Origin: Subdoligranulum variabile
GTDB taxonomy: Bacteria; Bacillota; Clostridia; Oscillospirales; Ruminococcaceae
DNA: 50,606 nt
Direction of reading: 5' to 3'
NCBI GenBank assembly: GCA_004552305.1
Contig: SFOX01000009.1
Coordinates: forward strand, 1 to 50,606
The position numbers and the translations under genes are program-made. Under the pieces are notes generated by a model that was not told the origin of the DNA, made no database searches, and worked only from the letters and a program-made list of their open reading frames with translations. Within the stretch, counting starts at the first letter, position 1. Each line of letters begins with the position of its first letter. This document shows positions 40,073 to 48,155 of the stretch, one piece after another.

Positions 40073-41163
40073 ATGCGCAGGATCTCCCCGCCCTTAACAT
40101 ACACAATTTTGCCGTTGGTACGCGCAAATGCAGCAGTATCGCAGGTGGTTACGATGGTCTGATGCTCCCCCATACGGGTCAGCAGATAGGTCTGGCGCTC
40201 GTCGTCCAGCTCGCTCAGCACATCGTCCAGCAGCAGCACGGGATGCTCGCCGAACAATTCGCCCACCACGGTCGCCTCGGCCAGCTTCATCGCCAGCACG
40301 GCGCTGCGCTGCTGCCCTTGGCTGCCGTAGATGCGGGCGGGCGCGTCATCCAGCAAAATTTCCACATCCTCGCGGTGGGGACCCGCCAGACAAAACCCCG
40401 CGCGCAGCTCGGTGGGGCGGGCGTCGTGCAGCTTTTGCAGCAGCGCGTCGGCGGTGGGGGCATCGGCGGACATACGGTATTCCAGCCGCAGCGTTTCCGC
40501 CCCGTGGGAAATTTCGCGGTAATTCTGTGCCGCCACGGGGGTCAGCGTCTGCAAAAACTGCTGGCGGTGTTTCAGGATCACGGCACCGTACTCGGCAAGC
40601 TGCTCGTCGTAGGCATCCAGCAAAACTTTGCCGTTCGGCGTTATATCGTAGGATTTCAGCAGGGCGTTCTTCTGTGAGGTCAGCCGTGCGTAGCGCCGCA
40701 GCGCCACAAGGTAGGCGCGGTACACCTGACTGAGCGCCGTGTCCAAAAAGCGCCGCCGTCCCTCGGGTCCGCCCTTGACAAGGCTCAGCAGGTCCGGCTC
40801 AAACACCACGGCCTGAAAATGCCCCGCCAGCGCGGCGGCACGTCCCACATCGGCACCGTTCAGCCGCGCCGTGCGTCCGGGGCGCTGGCTGGTCTTGCTG
40901 CCCACGGTCAGGCGGATGCTGTTTTCGCCGCCGCCGGACTCGATTTCGCCCTCCAGCACCGAGAACTCGCATCCCCGGCGTATCAGCTCGGCGTCCTTGC
41001 TGCCGCGAAAGCTCTTGCCGCCGGTCAGCAGCCAGACCGCCTCCAGCAAATTGGTTTTGCCCTGCCCGTTGGGACCGCACAAAACCGTCAGGTGCGGGTC
41101 GGGCAGCAGCTCGGCGCGGGCGATATTGCGGTGGTCGGTCAGCGTCAGCCGGTTCAGGCGCAT
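40033..41163 (-). CDS. recF: DNA replication and repair protein RecF
   Basis: A 376-residue SMC-like ATPase that helps load RecA at gaps. It opens MRLNRLTLTDHRNIARAEL. Walker A is GPNGQGKTNLLEAV, the ABC signature region is YGSQGQQRSAVLAMKLAE, and Walker B is PVLLLDDVLSELDD. The start ATG 41163 overlaps the yaaA stop (TAATG). After the conserved core end (GKIVYVKGGEILRM) the last residues ASPLGEAVGAAD are encoded by a P-family repeat, so the native C-terminus has been replaced or extended. Confidence 0.96.
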   Translation of the reverse strand: MRLNRLTLTDHRNIARAELLPDPHLTVLCGPNGQGKTNLLEAVWLLTGGKSFRGSKDAELIRRGCEFSVLEGEIESGGGENSIRLTVGSKTSQRPGRTARLNGADVGRAAALAGHFQAVVFEPDLLSLVKGGPEGRRRFLDTALSQVYRAYLVALRRYARLTSQKNALLKSYDITPNGKVLLDAYDEQLAEYGAVILKHRQQFLQTLTPVAAQNYREISHGAETLRLEYRMSADAPTADALLQKLHDARPTELRAGFCLAGPHREDVEILLDDAPARIYGSQGQQRSAVLAMKLAEATVVGELFGEHPVLLLDDVLSELDDERQTYLLTRMGEHQTIVTTCDTAAFARTNGKIVYVKGGEILRMASPLGEAVGAAD

Positions 41164-41378
41164 TACGCGCCCTCCGCGATCTGCACGGTCTGCCCGTCCA
41201 GCTCCACGGTGTCGCCGGCACGGCACTTTTTGCCGCGCATCGTGCAGACCTCGCCGTTGACCTTGACTGCGCCGCCTTGGATCAGCTCCTTGGCTTCGCC
41301 GCCGGTTTCACACAGCCCGGCAAATTTCAGCAGGGCGTCCAGTTTGATAAATTCGGTGTTGATGCGAATCTTTTCCAT
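41163..41378 (-). CDS. yaaA: S4-domain RNA-binding protein YaaA
   Basis: A 71-residue S4 domain protein. The S4 core is IKLDALLKFAGLCETGGEAKELIQGGAVKVNGEV, followed by RGKKCRAGDTVEL. It lies between dnaN and recF as in Bacillus, where it is linked to ribosome assembly. It is coupled to recF by a TAATG overlap and stands 4 bp after dnaN. Confidence 0.93.
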   Translation of the reverse strand: MEKIRINTEFIKLDALLKFAGLCETGGEAKELIQGGAVKVNGEVCTMRGKKCRAGDTVELDGQTVQIAEGA

Positions 41379-41382
41379 AGTA

Positions 41383-42492
41383 TCAGCCCTCGTTCTTGAA
41401 CCGTACCGGCAGCACCAGATAGATAAAGTCGGTGCCGTTTTCGGGCAGCAGCTTTACGGGGCTTAACGGTCCGTTGATTTCCAGCACCATACGCTCGCAC
41501 TTGGAATAGCGCAGCGCGTCCAGCAGGTAGCGGTTGTTAAAGCCGATCTCCACGGCGTCGCCCGCCATCTCGATGGGGGCAAACTCGTCCACGACCTTGC
41601 CCAGCGGGGTCTGGCAGCGCACCGTGACCTTATCCTCGGCAAAGTTGATGCGCAAAGGGTTCTTCAGGCGCTCGGTAATGATCAGGGATGCGCGCTCAAT
41701 GGTGTCGATAAAGGTCTTGCAATCCACGGTGACGCGCGTTTTTTTGTCCTTGGGGATCACGCCCTCGTAGTTTAAGAAGTCGCCCTCGATCAGGCGGGAC
41801 ATAATGGTGTAGCCGTTGGTGGTAAACACGACATAGCGGCGGTTGGCGTCGATTTTGACCTCGTCCTCGTCGCCGCCCATAATTTTCAGCAGCTCCTGCA
41901 GGGTTTTGCCGGGGATGATGATGCGGATATCGCGGGTGCATTCCACATCGCGCTTGATGATGGCAAGGCGGTAGCCGTCCAGCGCGACCACAGTCAGGCT
42001 GCCCGGCTCAATGACGAACAGCTCGCCGGTGTGGGCGGGCTTTTTGGCGTCCTGGCTGACGGCGTAGATGGTTTTTTCGATCATCTCGCGCATCATACCG
42101 CACTTCAGGGTCATGGTGTTGTCGGCGCCGGTCACGGGCAGGCTGGGGTAGTCGCTGGCGTTCATGGCGGGGATCTCAAACTCTACCACGCCGCCGCTGA
42201 TTTTTGCCTGCCCCTCGTCGGTCAGCTCAATGCAGACATCGCCCGCGGGCATACGGCTGATCATCGAGAACAGCAGCCTGGCGTCCAGCACGGTTTCGCC
42301 GGGAACCAGCACGTTGCATTCCAGCGTGGTGGTGATGCCCATTTCCATGTCGTAGCCGGTCAGGGTCAGGTTAAAGCCCTCGGCCTTGAGGTAGATGCCC
42401 TCCAGTACAGGAATGGCCGCGCGGTTGGTAATGGCGCGGGAAACACCCTCAATGGCGGACGCCAGCAGGGTCTTTTCACATTCAAATTTCAT
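41383..42492 (-). CDS. dnaN: DNA polymerase III beta clamp
   Basis: A 369-residue sliding clamp with three repeated clamp domains. It begins MKFECEKTLLASAIEGVSRAI and ends IYLVLPVRFKNEG, where YLVLPVR is the cleft-forming end of beta clamps. It is 36 bp downstream of dnaA, a gap too short for a typical origin. The stop is 4 bp from yaaA. Confidence 0.97.
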   Translation of the reverse strand: MKFECEKTLLASAIEGVSRAITNRAAIPVLEGIYLKAEGFNLTLTGYDMEMGITTTLECNVLVPGETVLDARLLFSMISRMPAGDVCIELTDEGQAKISGGVVEFEIPAMNASDYPSLPVTGADNTMTLKCGMMREMIEKTIYAVSQDAKKPAHTGELFVIEPGSLTVVALDGYRLAIIKRDVECTRDIRIIIPGKTLQELLKIMGGDEDEVKIDANRRYVVFTTNGYTIMSRLIEGDFLNYEGVIPKDKKTRVTVDCKTFIDTIERASLIITERLKNPLRINFAEDKVTVRCQTPLGKVVDEFAPIEMAGDAVEIGFNNRYLLDALRYSKCERMVLEINGPLSPVKLLPENGTDFIYLVLPVRFKNEG

Positions 42493-42528
42493 AACGGGTC
42501 CTTTCTATTGGCAACGGGACGTAAAAAA

Positions 42529-43842
42529 TCACGTCCGGACGTTTTTCATAATGTCGCTGCACATTTCCTTCAAATGCTGGTCGCGGGCGATGTTTTCCTC
42601 CATCGTTTTGATGGAATACACCACCGTCGAATGGTCGCGCTGGAACTCCTGCCCGATGGCCTCCATGCTCATGCCGGTGACCTCGCGAATGATGTACATC
42701 GTCATCTGGCGGGCGGCGCTGACGTTGGCGTTGCGCTTTTTGCCGCGGATGTCGGCGGGCATCACGTTGTAGGTGCGCGCAACCTCGTTCAAAATCTTTT
42801 CAATCGTCACGGGGATGGGCTGGCTGTCGTTCAAAGTGTCCTTGATGGCGGTGGTCGTCACGCCGATGCAGGGGGAGATGCCCTCCAGCATATAGTAGGC
42901 GTTCAATTTTTTCACCGCGCCCTCCAGCTGGCGGATGTTCTGCTTGAGGTGGTTGGCGATATACTCCGCCACGTCGTTGGGCAGGTCCAGATTCAGCAGC
43001 TCCGCCTTGCGCTTGACGATGGCAACGCGGGTCTCAAAATCGGGCGGCTGGATGTCGGCGGTCAGACCCCACTCAAAGCGGGTGCGCAGACGCTCCTCCA
43101 GGCTCTTGATTTCCTTGGCGGGGCGGTCGGACGCGATGACGATCTGGCGTCCGTCGTTGTGCAGGGTGTTGAAGGTGTGGAAGAACTCCTCCTGCGTGGA
43201 TTCCTTGCCCGCCAAAAACTGGATATCGTCGATCAGCAGCACGTCCGCCTGGCGGTATTTCTGGCGAAACTGCTCGGTCGTGGCGGTTTTTACGGCGGAG
43301 ATGATCTCGTTGGTGAACATCTCGCAGTCCACATACACGATGTTGAAATCGGGGTGGTTCTTCTTGATTTCGACCTGAATGGCGTTGAGCAGGTGCGTCT
43401 TGCCCAGACCCGACGGACCGTAGATGAACAGCGGGTTGTACGCACCGCTGGGGTTGGCGGCAACCGCCTGCGCGGCGGCGTAGGCAAACTGGTTGCTGGG
43501 ACCCTTGATGAAGTTTTCAAAGGTGAAATCGTATCGTCCGCTGGGCAGGGAACTTTCGTCCAGCTTGGGCTTTTTTTCTTCGCCCTCGTCCTTTTTGGGG
43601 GTGACGAACAGCACCTCGACATCAAAGCCCAGCACCGCCTTGAAGGCGTCCTTCAAAAGGGCGGTATAGCGGTCGGACACAATGCCCAAGATAAAGGCGT
43701 TGCGGATCTCCAGCGTGATGGTGTTGGAGTTTTCAAAGCTGACGGCCTTGATGTCACTGATGTAATATTGATACGTCGCCTCGGCGGTATGTTCGCGGCA
43801 GTACGCTTTGGCCGCGTCCAATACGTCGTTGATGGAATCCAT
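42529..43842 (-). CDS. dnaA: Chromosomal replication initiator DnaA
   Basis: A 437-residue initiator. Domain I begins MDSINDVLDAAKAYC and a short linker rich in Lys/Glu follows. The AAA+ domain has YGPSGLGKTHLLNAI (Walker A), VLLIDDIQFLAGKESTQEEFF (Walker B) and SDRPAKEIKSLEERLRTRFEWGL (box VII region). Domain IV ends with the DNA-binding signature KKRNANVSAARQMTMYIIRE and EFQRDHSTVVYSI. ATG 43842 is preferred over GTG 43860, whose ribosome site is too close. It diverges from rpmH. Confidence 0.97.
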   Translation of the reverse strand: MDSINDVLDAAKAYCREHTAEATYQYYISDIKAVSFENSNTITLEIRNAFILGIVSDRYTALLKDAFKAVLGFDVEVLFVTPKKDEGEEKKPKLDESSLPSGRYDFTFENFIKGPSNQFAYAAAQAVAANPSGAYNPLFIYGPSGLGKTHLLNAIQVEIKKNHPDFNIVYVDCEMFTNEIISAVKTATTEQFRQKYRQADVLLIDDIQFLAGKESTQEEFFHTFNTLHNDGRQIVIASDRPAKEIKSLEERLRTRFEWGLTADIQPPDFETRVAIVKRKAELLNLDLPNDVAEYIANHLKQNIRQLEGAVKKLNAYYMLEGISPCIGVTTTAIKDTLNDSQPIPVTIEKILNEVARTYNVMPADIRGKKRNANVSAARQMTMYIIREVTGMSMEAIGQEFQRDHSTVVYSIKTMEENIARDQHLKEMCSDIMKNVRT

Positions 43843-43906
43843 AGCTTGCGATATCCCCACTTCCTGTTAAAATAAAACGCCAAAACGGCGCAAAAAACCT
43901 AAATAC

Positions 43907-43935
43907 AGTATACCACAAAACGGTCGGCAAAACAA
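43907..43935 (-). promoter_or_regulatory. Probable dnaA promoter
   Basis: On the minus strand TTGTTT (43930-43935), a 17-bp spacer and TATACT (43907-43912), about 65 bp before the dnaA ATG. Confidence 0.6.
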
Positions 43936-43971
43936 CACCCCCTATATAAAAAGGAAGAGAAAATTTCAGTA

Positions 43972-44442
43972 TTAGATAAAAGATAAAAGATAAAAGATAA
44001 AAGATAATAAATAAGGTGGAGTTTGTGCCAAAGGCACAAACAAAAAAAGCGTGGAGGGGAGGCTGTGGGTCATCCGTAGGCACGGCTACTATGCCGCCCG
44101 TAGCAGCCATCCCAGTAACGCAACATAACGGATAAACCGCACGGGACGCAACTATGCGTCCCCTACAAACCTGCCGGAAGTATCGAACCGTCACGGGATG
44201 TTGCAACAACAAAATTCACCACCCTGTAGGGGCGGGGCATTGCCCCGCCCGCGACATAACGGAAACGCGAAAATCACGGGTCATCTGTAGGCACGGCTAC
44301 TATGCCACCCGGCGGTTTTGCGGCTGTCGCCCGATTCCCCGGCGGGGTGGGGTCACCCCGCCCTACATCGCAAAGAAAAAATGTGCCCGCGCGGCGGGCA
44401 CACCAAAATTATTATCTTTTATCTTTTATCTATTTATTATTT
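43972..44442. repeat. Element bounded by inverted (GATAAAA)n arrays, between dnaA and rpmH
   Basis: The left border (43972-44015) is TTAGATAAAAGATAAAAGAT continuing to GATAATAAATAAGG, then a hairpin GTTTGTGCC/GGCACAAAC. The right border (44409-44442) is the inverse, ATTATTATCTTTTATC, preceded by a hairpin GTGCCCGC/GCGGGCAC. Inside are several REP palindromes (about 44079-44375, including the GTAGGGGCGGGG class at 44225-44253). No gene is seen. Confidence 0.7.
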
Positions 44443-44537
44443 CTCCCTCTCCCCCCAAAATATAGTATCTCCCGCCGCCCTTCTCCACAACGCACAAAAA
44501 ACTTTTACGTTTTGGCGAAAAAACCCGGCAAAAACAC

Positions 44538-44567
44538 TTGACAAATACCCCTTATATCGCGTATAAT
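44538..44567 (+). promoter_or_regulatory. rpmH promoter
   Basis: A consensus TTGACA (44538-44543), an 18-bp spacer and a consensus TATAAT (44562-44567) drive rpmH. Confidence 0.9.
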
Positions 44568-44654
44568 CTAAGTCTGCAAGGCTGCCCCAGTGTATGGGCA
44601 TTAGCCTGCTTGCAAAACAGCCCAAACTGGGGATTTCAACAGGAGGAATGAAAA

Positions 44655-44789
44655 ATGAAGCGTACTTTCCAGCCGAAGAAGCGTCAGCGCAGCCGTGTTC
44701 ACGGTTTCCTGCAGCGTATGGCCACCAAGAACGGCCGCAAGGTCCTTGCCCGCCGCCGCGCTAAGGGTCGCAAGAGCCTGACCGTCTGA
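44655..44789 (+). CDS. rpmH: 50S ribosomal protein L34
   Basis: A 44-residue basic ribosomal protein, MKRTFQPKKRQRSRVHGF..., ending RRRAKGRKSLTV, full length for L34. AGGAGG lies 8 nt before the ATG. It is the first gene of the rightward block and is followed by a terminator that probably lets only part of the transcript continue to rnpA. Confidence 0.98.
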   Translation: MKRTFQPKKRQRSRVHGFLQRMATKNGRKVLARRRAKGRKSLTV

Positions 44790-44810
44790 TCTTTGGGAAT
44801 ACAATGAAGT

Positions 44811-44845
44811 AAAGGGTTGCTGATTTTATCAGCAGCCCTTTTTTC
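44811..44845 (+). terminator. Terminator after rpmH
   Basis: AAAGGGTTGCTGAT, loop, ATCAGCAGCCCTTTTTT. It probably sets the high rpmH to rnpA ratio. Confidence 0.88.
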
Positions 44846-44940
44846 AAAATAACATTCGCCGGGCAGGGCACCCTCACCCGGGAAATTTACACCCCGGGCG
44901 GTCAGGCACCGCCCCCGCAATTTAAAAAAGGACTCTCACC

Positions 44941-45303
44941 ATGCGATACCGCGTTTTAAATAAAAACTGGCAGTTCAACCGCGTGTACGGGCGCGGCAAA
45001 AGCTATGTGCATCCGCACGTTGTGCTGTATGTAGCCAAAAACAGGGTGGGGTATACCCGCATCGGGCTGACCGCCACCAAAAAGGTCGGTCACGCCGTGC
45101 AGCGCAACCGCGCCCGCCGCGTAATGCGCGCAGCACTTTGCGAACACCTCTCGCAAAATATCGGCGGATATGATATAATACTGGTAGCACGCGGTCAGAC
45201 CCCCCGCTTAAAAAGCACGCAGCTCAGCAAAACGCTGGGCAAGCTGTTTGCCAAGGCAGGTCTGCCCGACAAGGCAGCGCCCGTGCCGCCCGCCGCATCG
45301 TGA
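44941..45303 (+). CDS. rnpA: Ribonuclease P protein component
   Basis: A 120-residue basic protein subunit of RNase P, which trims tRNA 5' ends. The conserved RNR motif is seen as QRNRARRVMRAAL, preceded by GLTATKKVGHAV. The length is usual, with a short Pro/Ala-rich tail. AAAGGA precedes the ATG. Its stop overlaps the yidD GTG start. Confidence 0.96.
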   Translation: MRYRVLNKNWQFNRVYGRGKSYVHPHVVLYVAKNRVGYTRIGLTATKKVGHAVQRNRARRVMRAALCEHLSQNIGGYDIILVARGQTPRLKSTQLSKTLGKLFAKAGLPDKAAPVPPAAS

Positions 45304-45557
45304 CCCGGCTGCTGGTGGCGCTGATCCGCTTTTACCAAAAGCACATCAGCGCCCATACGCCCGGGCATTGCCGGTTTATCCCGACCTGCAGCAATTATGC
45401 CATTCAGGCGCTGCAGACCCACGGTGTCATCAAGGGCTTGCTTTTGACGCTATGGCGCATTTTGCGCTGCAACCCGTTCGGCAAATTCGGCTTTGACCCC
45501 GTGCCGGAAAAAGGGCGCTGGGTCAATAAAAACCGAAAGCTGACACGGAGTAAATGA
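45300..45557 (+). CDS. yidD: Membrane protein insertion efficiency factor YidD
   Basis: An 85-residue protein with the family core LIRFYQKHISAHTPGHCRFIPTCSNYAIQAL and RILRCNPFGKFGFDPVP. It assists YidC-dependent membrane insertion. It starts at GTG 45300, overlapping the rnpA stop. It is separated from yidC by about 295 bp of repeat sequence instead of the usual short gap. Confidence 0.95.
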   Translation: MTRLLVALIRFYQKHISAHTPGHCRFIPTCSNYAIQALQTHGVIKGLLLTLWRILRCNPFGKFGFDPVPEKGRWVNKNRKLTRSK

Positions 45558-45573
45558 AGGATGCTGCTTTGCA

Positions 45574-45762
45574 AATAATAGATAAAAGATAATAGATAAA
45601 AAATAAGGTGGGGTTTTGGCGCCGGGGCGCCAAAACCAAATGCCGGGGTGCTGCGGATGTACAGCATTGCGAGCCGCCCGGATGCGCGTGCTTGTTTTTA
45701 CTGTGCCGCCGCGGGCGGCACTCCGGATTTATTATCTTTTATCTTTTATCTCTTATTTATTT
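45574..45762. repeat. Element bounded by inverted (GATAAAA)-type arrays, between yidD and yidC
   Basis: The left border AATAGATAAAAGATAATAGA leads to AAATAAGG and a hairpin GTTTTGGCGCC/GGCGCCAAAAC. The right border TTATTATCTTTTATCTTTTA is preceded by a hairpin GTGCCGCC/GGCGGCAC. The ~120-bp interior encodes nothing. A further hairpin GTCTTTG/CAAAGAC lies just outside (45777-45800) in the yidC leader. Confidence 0.7.
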
Positions 45763-45852
45763 TCTTTGCCTCTCATGTCTTTGTTCTGCGCAGCAAAGAC
45801 CTACATAAAAAATAAAAGGTTCCGGGCGCAGACGGGACGGAATGGATAGCGT

Positions 45853-46875
45853 ATGAACTTTATGTACTTCCTCGCCAACTTGCTTGGCCCGCTGATGAAG
45901 CTGCTGTACGGCTTTATCGGCAACTACGGCATCACGATCATTGTTGCCACTGTCGTGATGAAACTTCTTCTTTTCCCGCTGGCGATCCATCAGCAGAAAT
46001 CCACCGCCAAAATGTCGGTGTTTCAGCCGCTGATCAATGAGATCCAGACCAAGTACAAAAACAACCCCGAAAAACAGCAGGAGGAGCTGATGAAGCTCCA
46101 GCAGGAGCATGGCTACAACCCCATGAGCGGCTGCCTGCCCATGCTGCTGACCATGCTGGTGCTGTTCGGCTTCCTGGGTGTTGTGTACTACCCCGTCCAC
46201 TACATCTTCGGCGTCAGCGATGCCGTCGTCAAGCAGGCGGCAGAAGCCATCGGTCTTGCCACCACCAACATTTCCACCATGCAGACCGCGCTGATCCAGG
46301 CCATCCACAACGGCGCTGTCATCTCGCCCGACCTCATCCCCGCCGCCACCGTGGCGGAGATCGCCAACTTCAACACGATGTTCTTCGGGTTGGACATCTG
46401 CGATGTCGCCGGCTTCCGTATGACCCCGCTGGCGATTTTCCCCGCCATTGCCACCATCACGATGTTCGCCAGCTACTTCCTGACCCAGAAGCTCTCCGGT
46501 ATGGACACCCAGATGCAGGGCAGCATGAAGATCATGATGCTGGTCATGAACCTGATGTTCGTTACCTTCTGCTTCAACGCCCCCATCGGCTTCTCCATCT
46601 ACTACAGCATCTCCAACGTGCTGCAGCTGGGGCAGAGCGTCATCACCTACAAAATCTACAGCCCCGAAAAGTTTAAAAAGCAGTACGAGGAAGAAATCGC
46701 CGCCAAGCGCGCCGAGCGCAAGAAAAAGCAGACGGTCACTGTGCAGGAAAACGGCAAGGATGTGACCAGGGAGGTCAGTCTGGCTGAGGCGAACAAGCTG
46801 CGTCTGGAGGAAGCCCGCCGCCGTGAGGCTGAGCTGTACAAGGACGAGCGCACCACACCGCTGCATCAGGATTGA
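45853..46875 (+). CDS. yidC: Membrane protein insertase YidC/Oxa1
   Basis: A 340-residue insertase with the Gram-positive five-helix plan and no lipoprotein signal. Helix 1 is GITIIVATVVMKLLLFPLAI. The cytoplasmic hairpin QKSTAKMSVFQPLINEIQTKYKNN, the next helix GCLPMLLTMLVLFGFLGVVYYPV and the pair LMFVTFCFNAPIGFSIYYSISN follow. The conserved groove Arg of helix 1 is Lys37. The extracytoplasmic loop (about 125-180) is longer than in SpoIIIJ. A charged tail rich in Lys/Arg/Glu (280-340) probably contacts ribosomes. The ribosome site is weak. Confidence 0.95.
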   Translation: MNFMYFLANLLGPLMKLLYGFIGNYGITIIVATVVMKLLLFPLAIHQQKSTAKMSVFQPLINEIQTKYKNNPEKQQEELMKLQQEHGYNPMSGCLPMLLTMLVLFGFLGVVYYPVHYIFGVSDAVVKQAAEAIGLATTNISTMQTALIQAIHNGAVISPDLIPAATVAEIANFNTMFFGLDICDVAGFRMTPLAIFPAIATITMFASYFLTQKLSGMDTQMQGSMKIMMLVMNLMFVTFCFNAPIGFSIYYSISNVLQLGQSVITYKIYSPEKFKKQYEEEIAAKRAERKKKQTVTVQENGKDVTREVSLAEANKLRLEEARRREAELYKDERTTPLHQD

Positions 46876-46900
46876 TAGAAAATAAGGAGGGTTTTCGTTT

Positions 46901-47962
46901 ATGCGTAGTATGGAAATGAGCGCCAAGACCGTTGAGGACGCCGTACAGGCTGCCTGCGACGCGCTGGGCGTGGACCGCGATGATATTAACGTCAGCTACG
47001 AAGTGCTGGAATTCCCCGCCCGTAAGCTGTTTAAGACCATTCCTGCCAAGGTGCTGGTCAAGGTAGAGGAGCCGGAAGCGGAGGTTGCCGCCCCCGTGGA
47101 AACCGCCCCTGCCGCCCAGCCCGCCCCGGCAGCCCCCGTCGAGGCTGCCCCTGCTGCCGAACCCGCCCCCGCCGATGACACCGAGGTCGAGCTGGACATC
47201 GCCGCTGACCCGCGTCTGCAGGCGGCTGTGGACTACCTCGACCCGATTTTCCGCCTGATGGGCGTGGAGGATTTCAGCTTTACCGCCTTCCGCAAGGGCG
47301 AAGCCACCATCCTGCGCGTCACCGGCGAGCATATGGGCGCACTCATCGGTCGCCGCGGCGAAACGATGGAGAGCCTGTCCTATCTGACGAGCCTTGTTAT
47401 CAACCGTATGGAAGGACCCTACATCAAGCTGGGTCTGGATGTCGGCGGCTACCGCAACAAGCGCGAGGATGACCTTGGCGCACTCGCCAAGCGTCTGGCA
47501 GAGCGCGTCATCCGCACCGGCTGCTACTACGAGATGGAGCCGATGAACCCCTACGAGCGCCACATCATCCACACCGCCGTGGCGGACATCGAGGGCGTGC
47601 GCAGCGAGAGCAAGGGCGAAGGTCCCACCCGCCGCGTGGTGCTGTACTCCACCGACCCCAACGCCAGCAACCTGCCCGACCGTGACAATGCCCGCAACGT
47701 GCGCGGCGGTCGGCGTGAGGGTGGGCGCGGTCCTCGCCGCGACAACCGCGGACCCCGCCGTGAGGGCGGACGCGGTCCCCGCCGCGACAACCGTGGTCCC
47801 CGCCGTGAGGGCGGGCGCGGCTACGGCGCACCCAAGTCCAACGTGCCGCAGCGCGAGTTCGCCAATATGACCCGTGACCCCGACGCCAAACCGATGGCAC
47901 CCAAAACCACCGAGCGCATCCACGACGGCGACGATTTCGCCTTCGGTAAAATCGAATTTTAA
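46901..47962 (+). CDS. jag: RNA-binding protein Jag (KhpB/EloR)
   Basis: A 353-residue protein. The Jag-N domain (1-52) begins with KTVEDAVQAACDALGVDRDDINV. An Ala/Pro/Glu linker (55-95) leads to a KH domain with GALIGRRGETMESLSYL, and then an R3H domain with MNPYERHIIHTAVADIEGV. The C-terminus carries 2.5 copies of a 15-residue basic repeat RREGGRGPRRDNRGP (about 271-308, DNA 47711-47823), an RG-rich tail not present in Bacillus Jag. AAGGAGG precedes the ATG by 9 nt. The family binds RNA and affects cell elongation. It ends the yidC transcript. Confidence 0.94.
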   Translation: MRSMEMSAKTVEDAVQAACDALGVDRDDINVSYEVLEFPARKLFKTIPAKVLVKVEEPEAEVAAPVETAPAAQPAPAAPVEAAPAAEPAPADDTEVELDIAADPRLQAAVDYLDPIFRLMGVEDFSFTAFRKGEATILRVTGEHMGALIGRRGETMESLSYLTSLVINRMEGPYIKLGLDVGGYRNKREDDLGALAKRLAERVIRTGCYYEMEPMNPYERHIIHTAVADIEGVRSESKGEGPTRRVVLYSTDPNASNLPDRDNARNVRGGRREGGRGPRRDNRGPRREGGRGPRRDNRGPRREGGRGYGAPKSNVPQREFANMTRDPDAKPMAPKTTERIHDGDDFAFGKIEF

Positions 47963-47976
47963 CGCAAATTTTAACG

Positions 47977-48008
47977 AAAAGAGCGCCCCGCAAGGGGCGC
48001 TCTTTTTG
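47977..48008 (+). terminator. Terminator of the rpmH-jag block
   Basis: AAAAGAGCGCCCC, GCAA loop, GGGGCGCTCTTTTT. It marks the end of the rightward origin operon. Confidence 0.92.
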
Positions 48009-48024
48009 CGTTATGGGGGGAGCC

Positions 48025-48142
48025 AAAAGCCTTCCCCTTGGGGGGAAGGTGGCGCGCTTGCGCGCCGGATGAGGGGAAAATGTCCGGAAATTGCCCCCTC
48101 ATCAGTCACCTTCAGTGACAGCTTCCCCCAAAGGGGGAAGCC
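48025..48142. repeat. Multi-hairpin repeat (P family), copy 6
   Basis: Complete copy with arms AAAAGCCTTCCCC... and ...GGGGGAAGCC and inner hairpin GTCACCTTCAGTGAC. It fills the gap between jag and the L,D-transpeptidase. Confidence 0.88.
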
Positions 48143-48155
48143 ATACCGCGCAACC

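Larger units (their letters stand above)
43861..44654. other. dnaA-rpmH intergenic region, conventional origin position
   Basis: This 794-bp gap separates the leftward dnaA block from the rightward rpmH block, where the origin is expected. Only one clear DnaA-box-like 9-mer is visible (TTCTCCACA, near 44485, one mismatch). AT-rich tracts occur at 43960-44015 and 44405-44460. Most of the middle is a (GATAAAA)n-bounded element (43972-44442) containing REP palindromes. The gene layout supports oriC here; the weak set of boxes does not. The DnaA-box cluster at 14260-14470 is an alternative or auxiliary site. Confidence 0.45.

Noticed and set aside
42493..42528. An origin between dnaA and dnaN
   Set aside because: The gap is 36 bp and contains no DnaA boxes.
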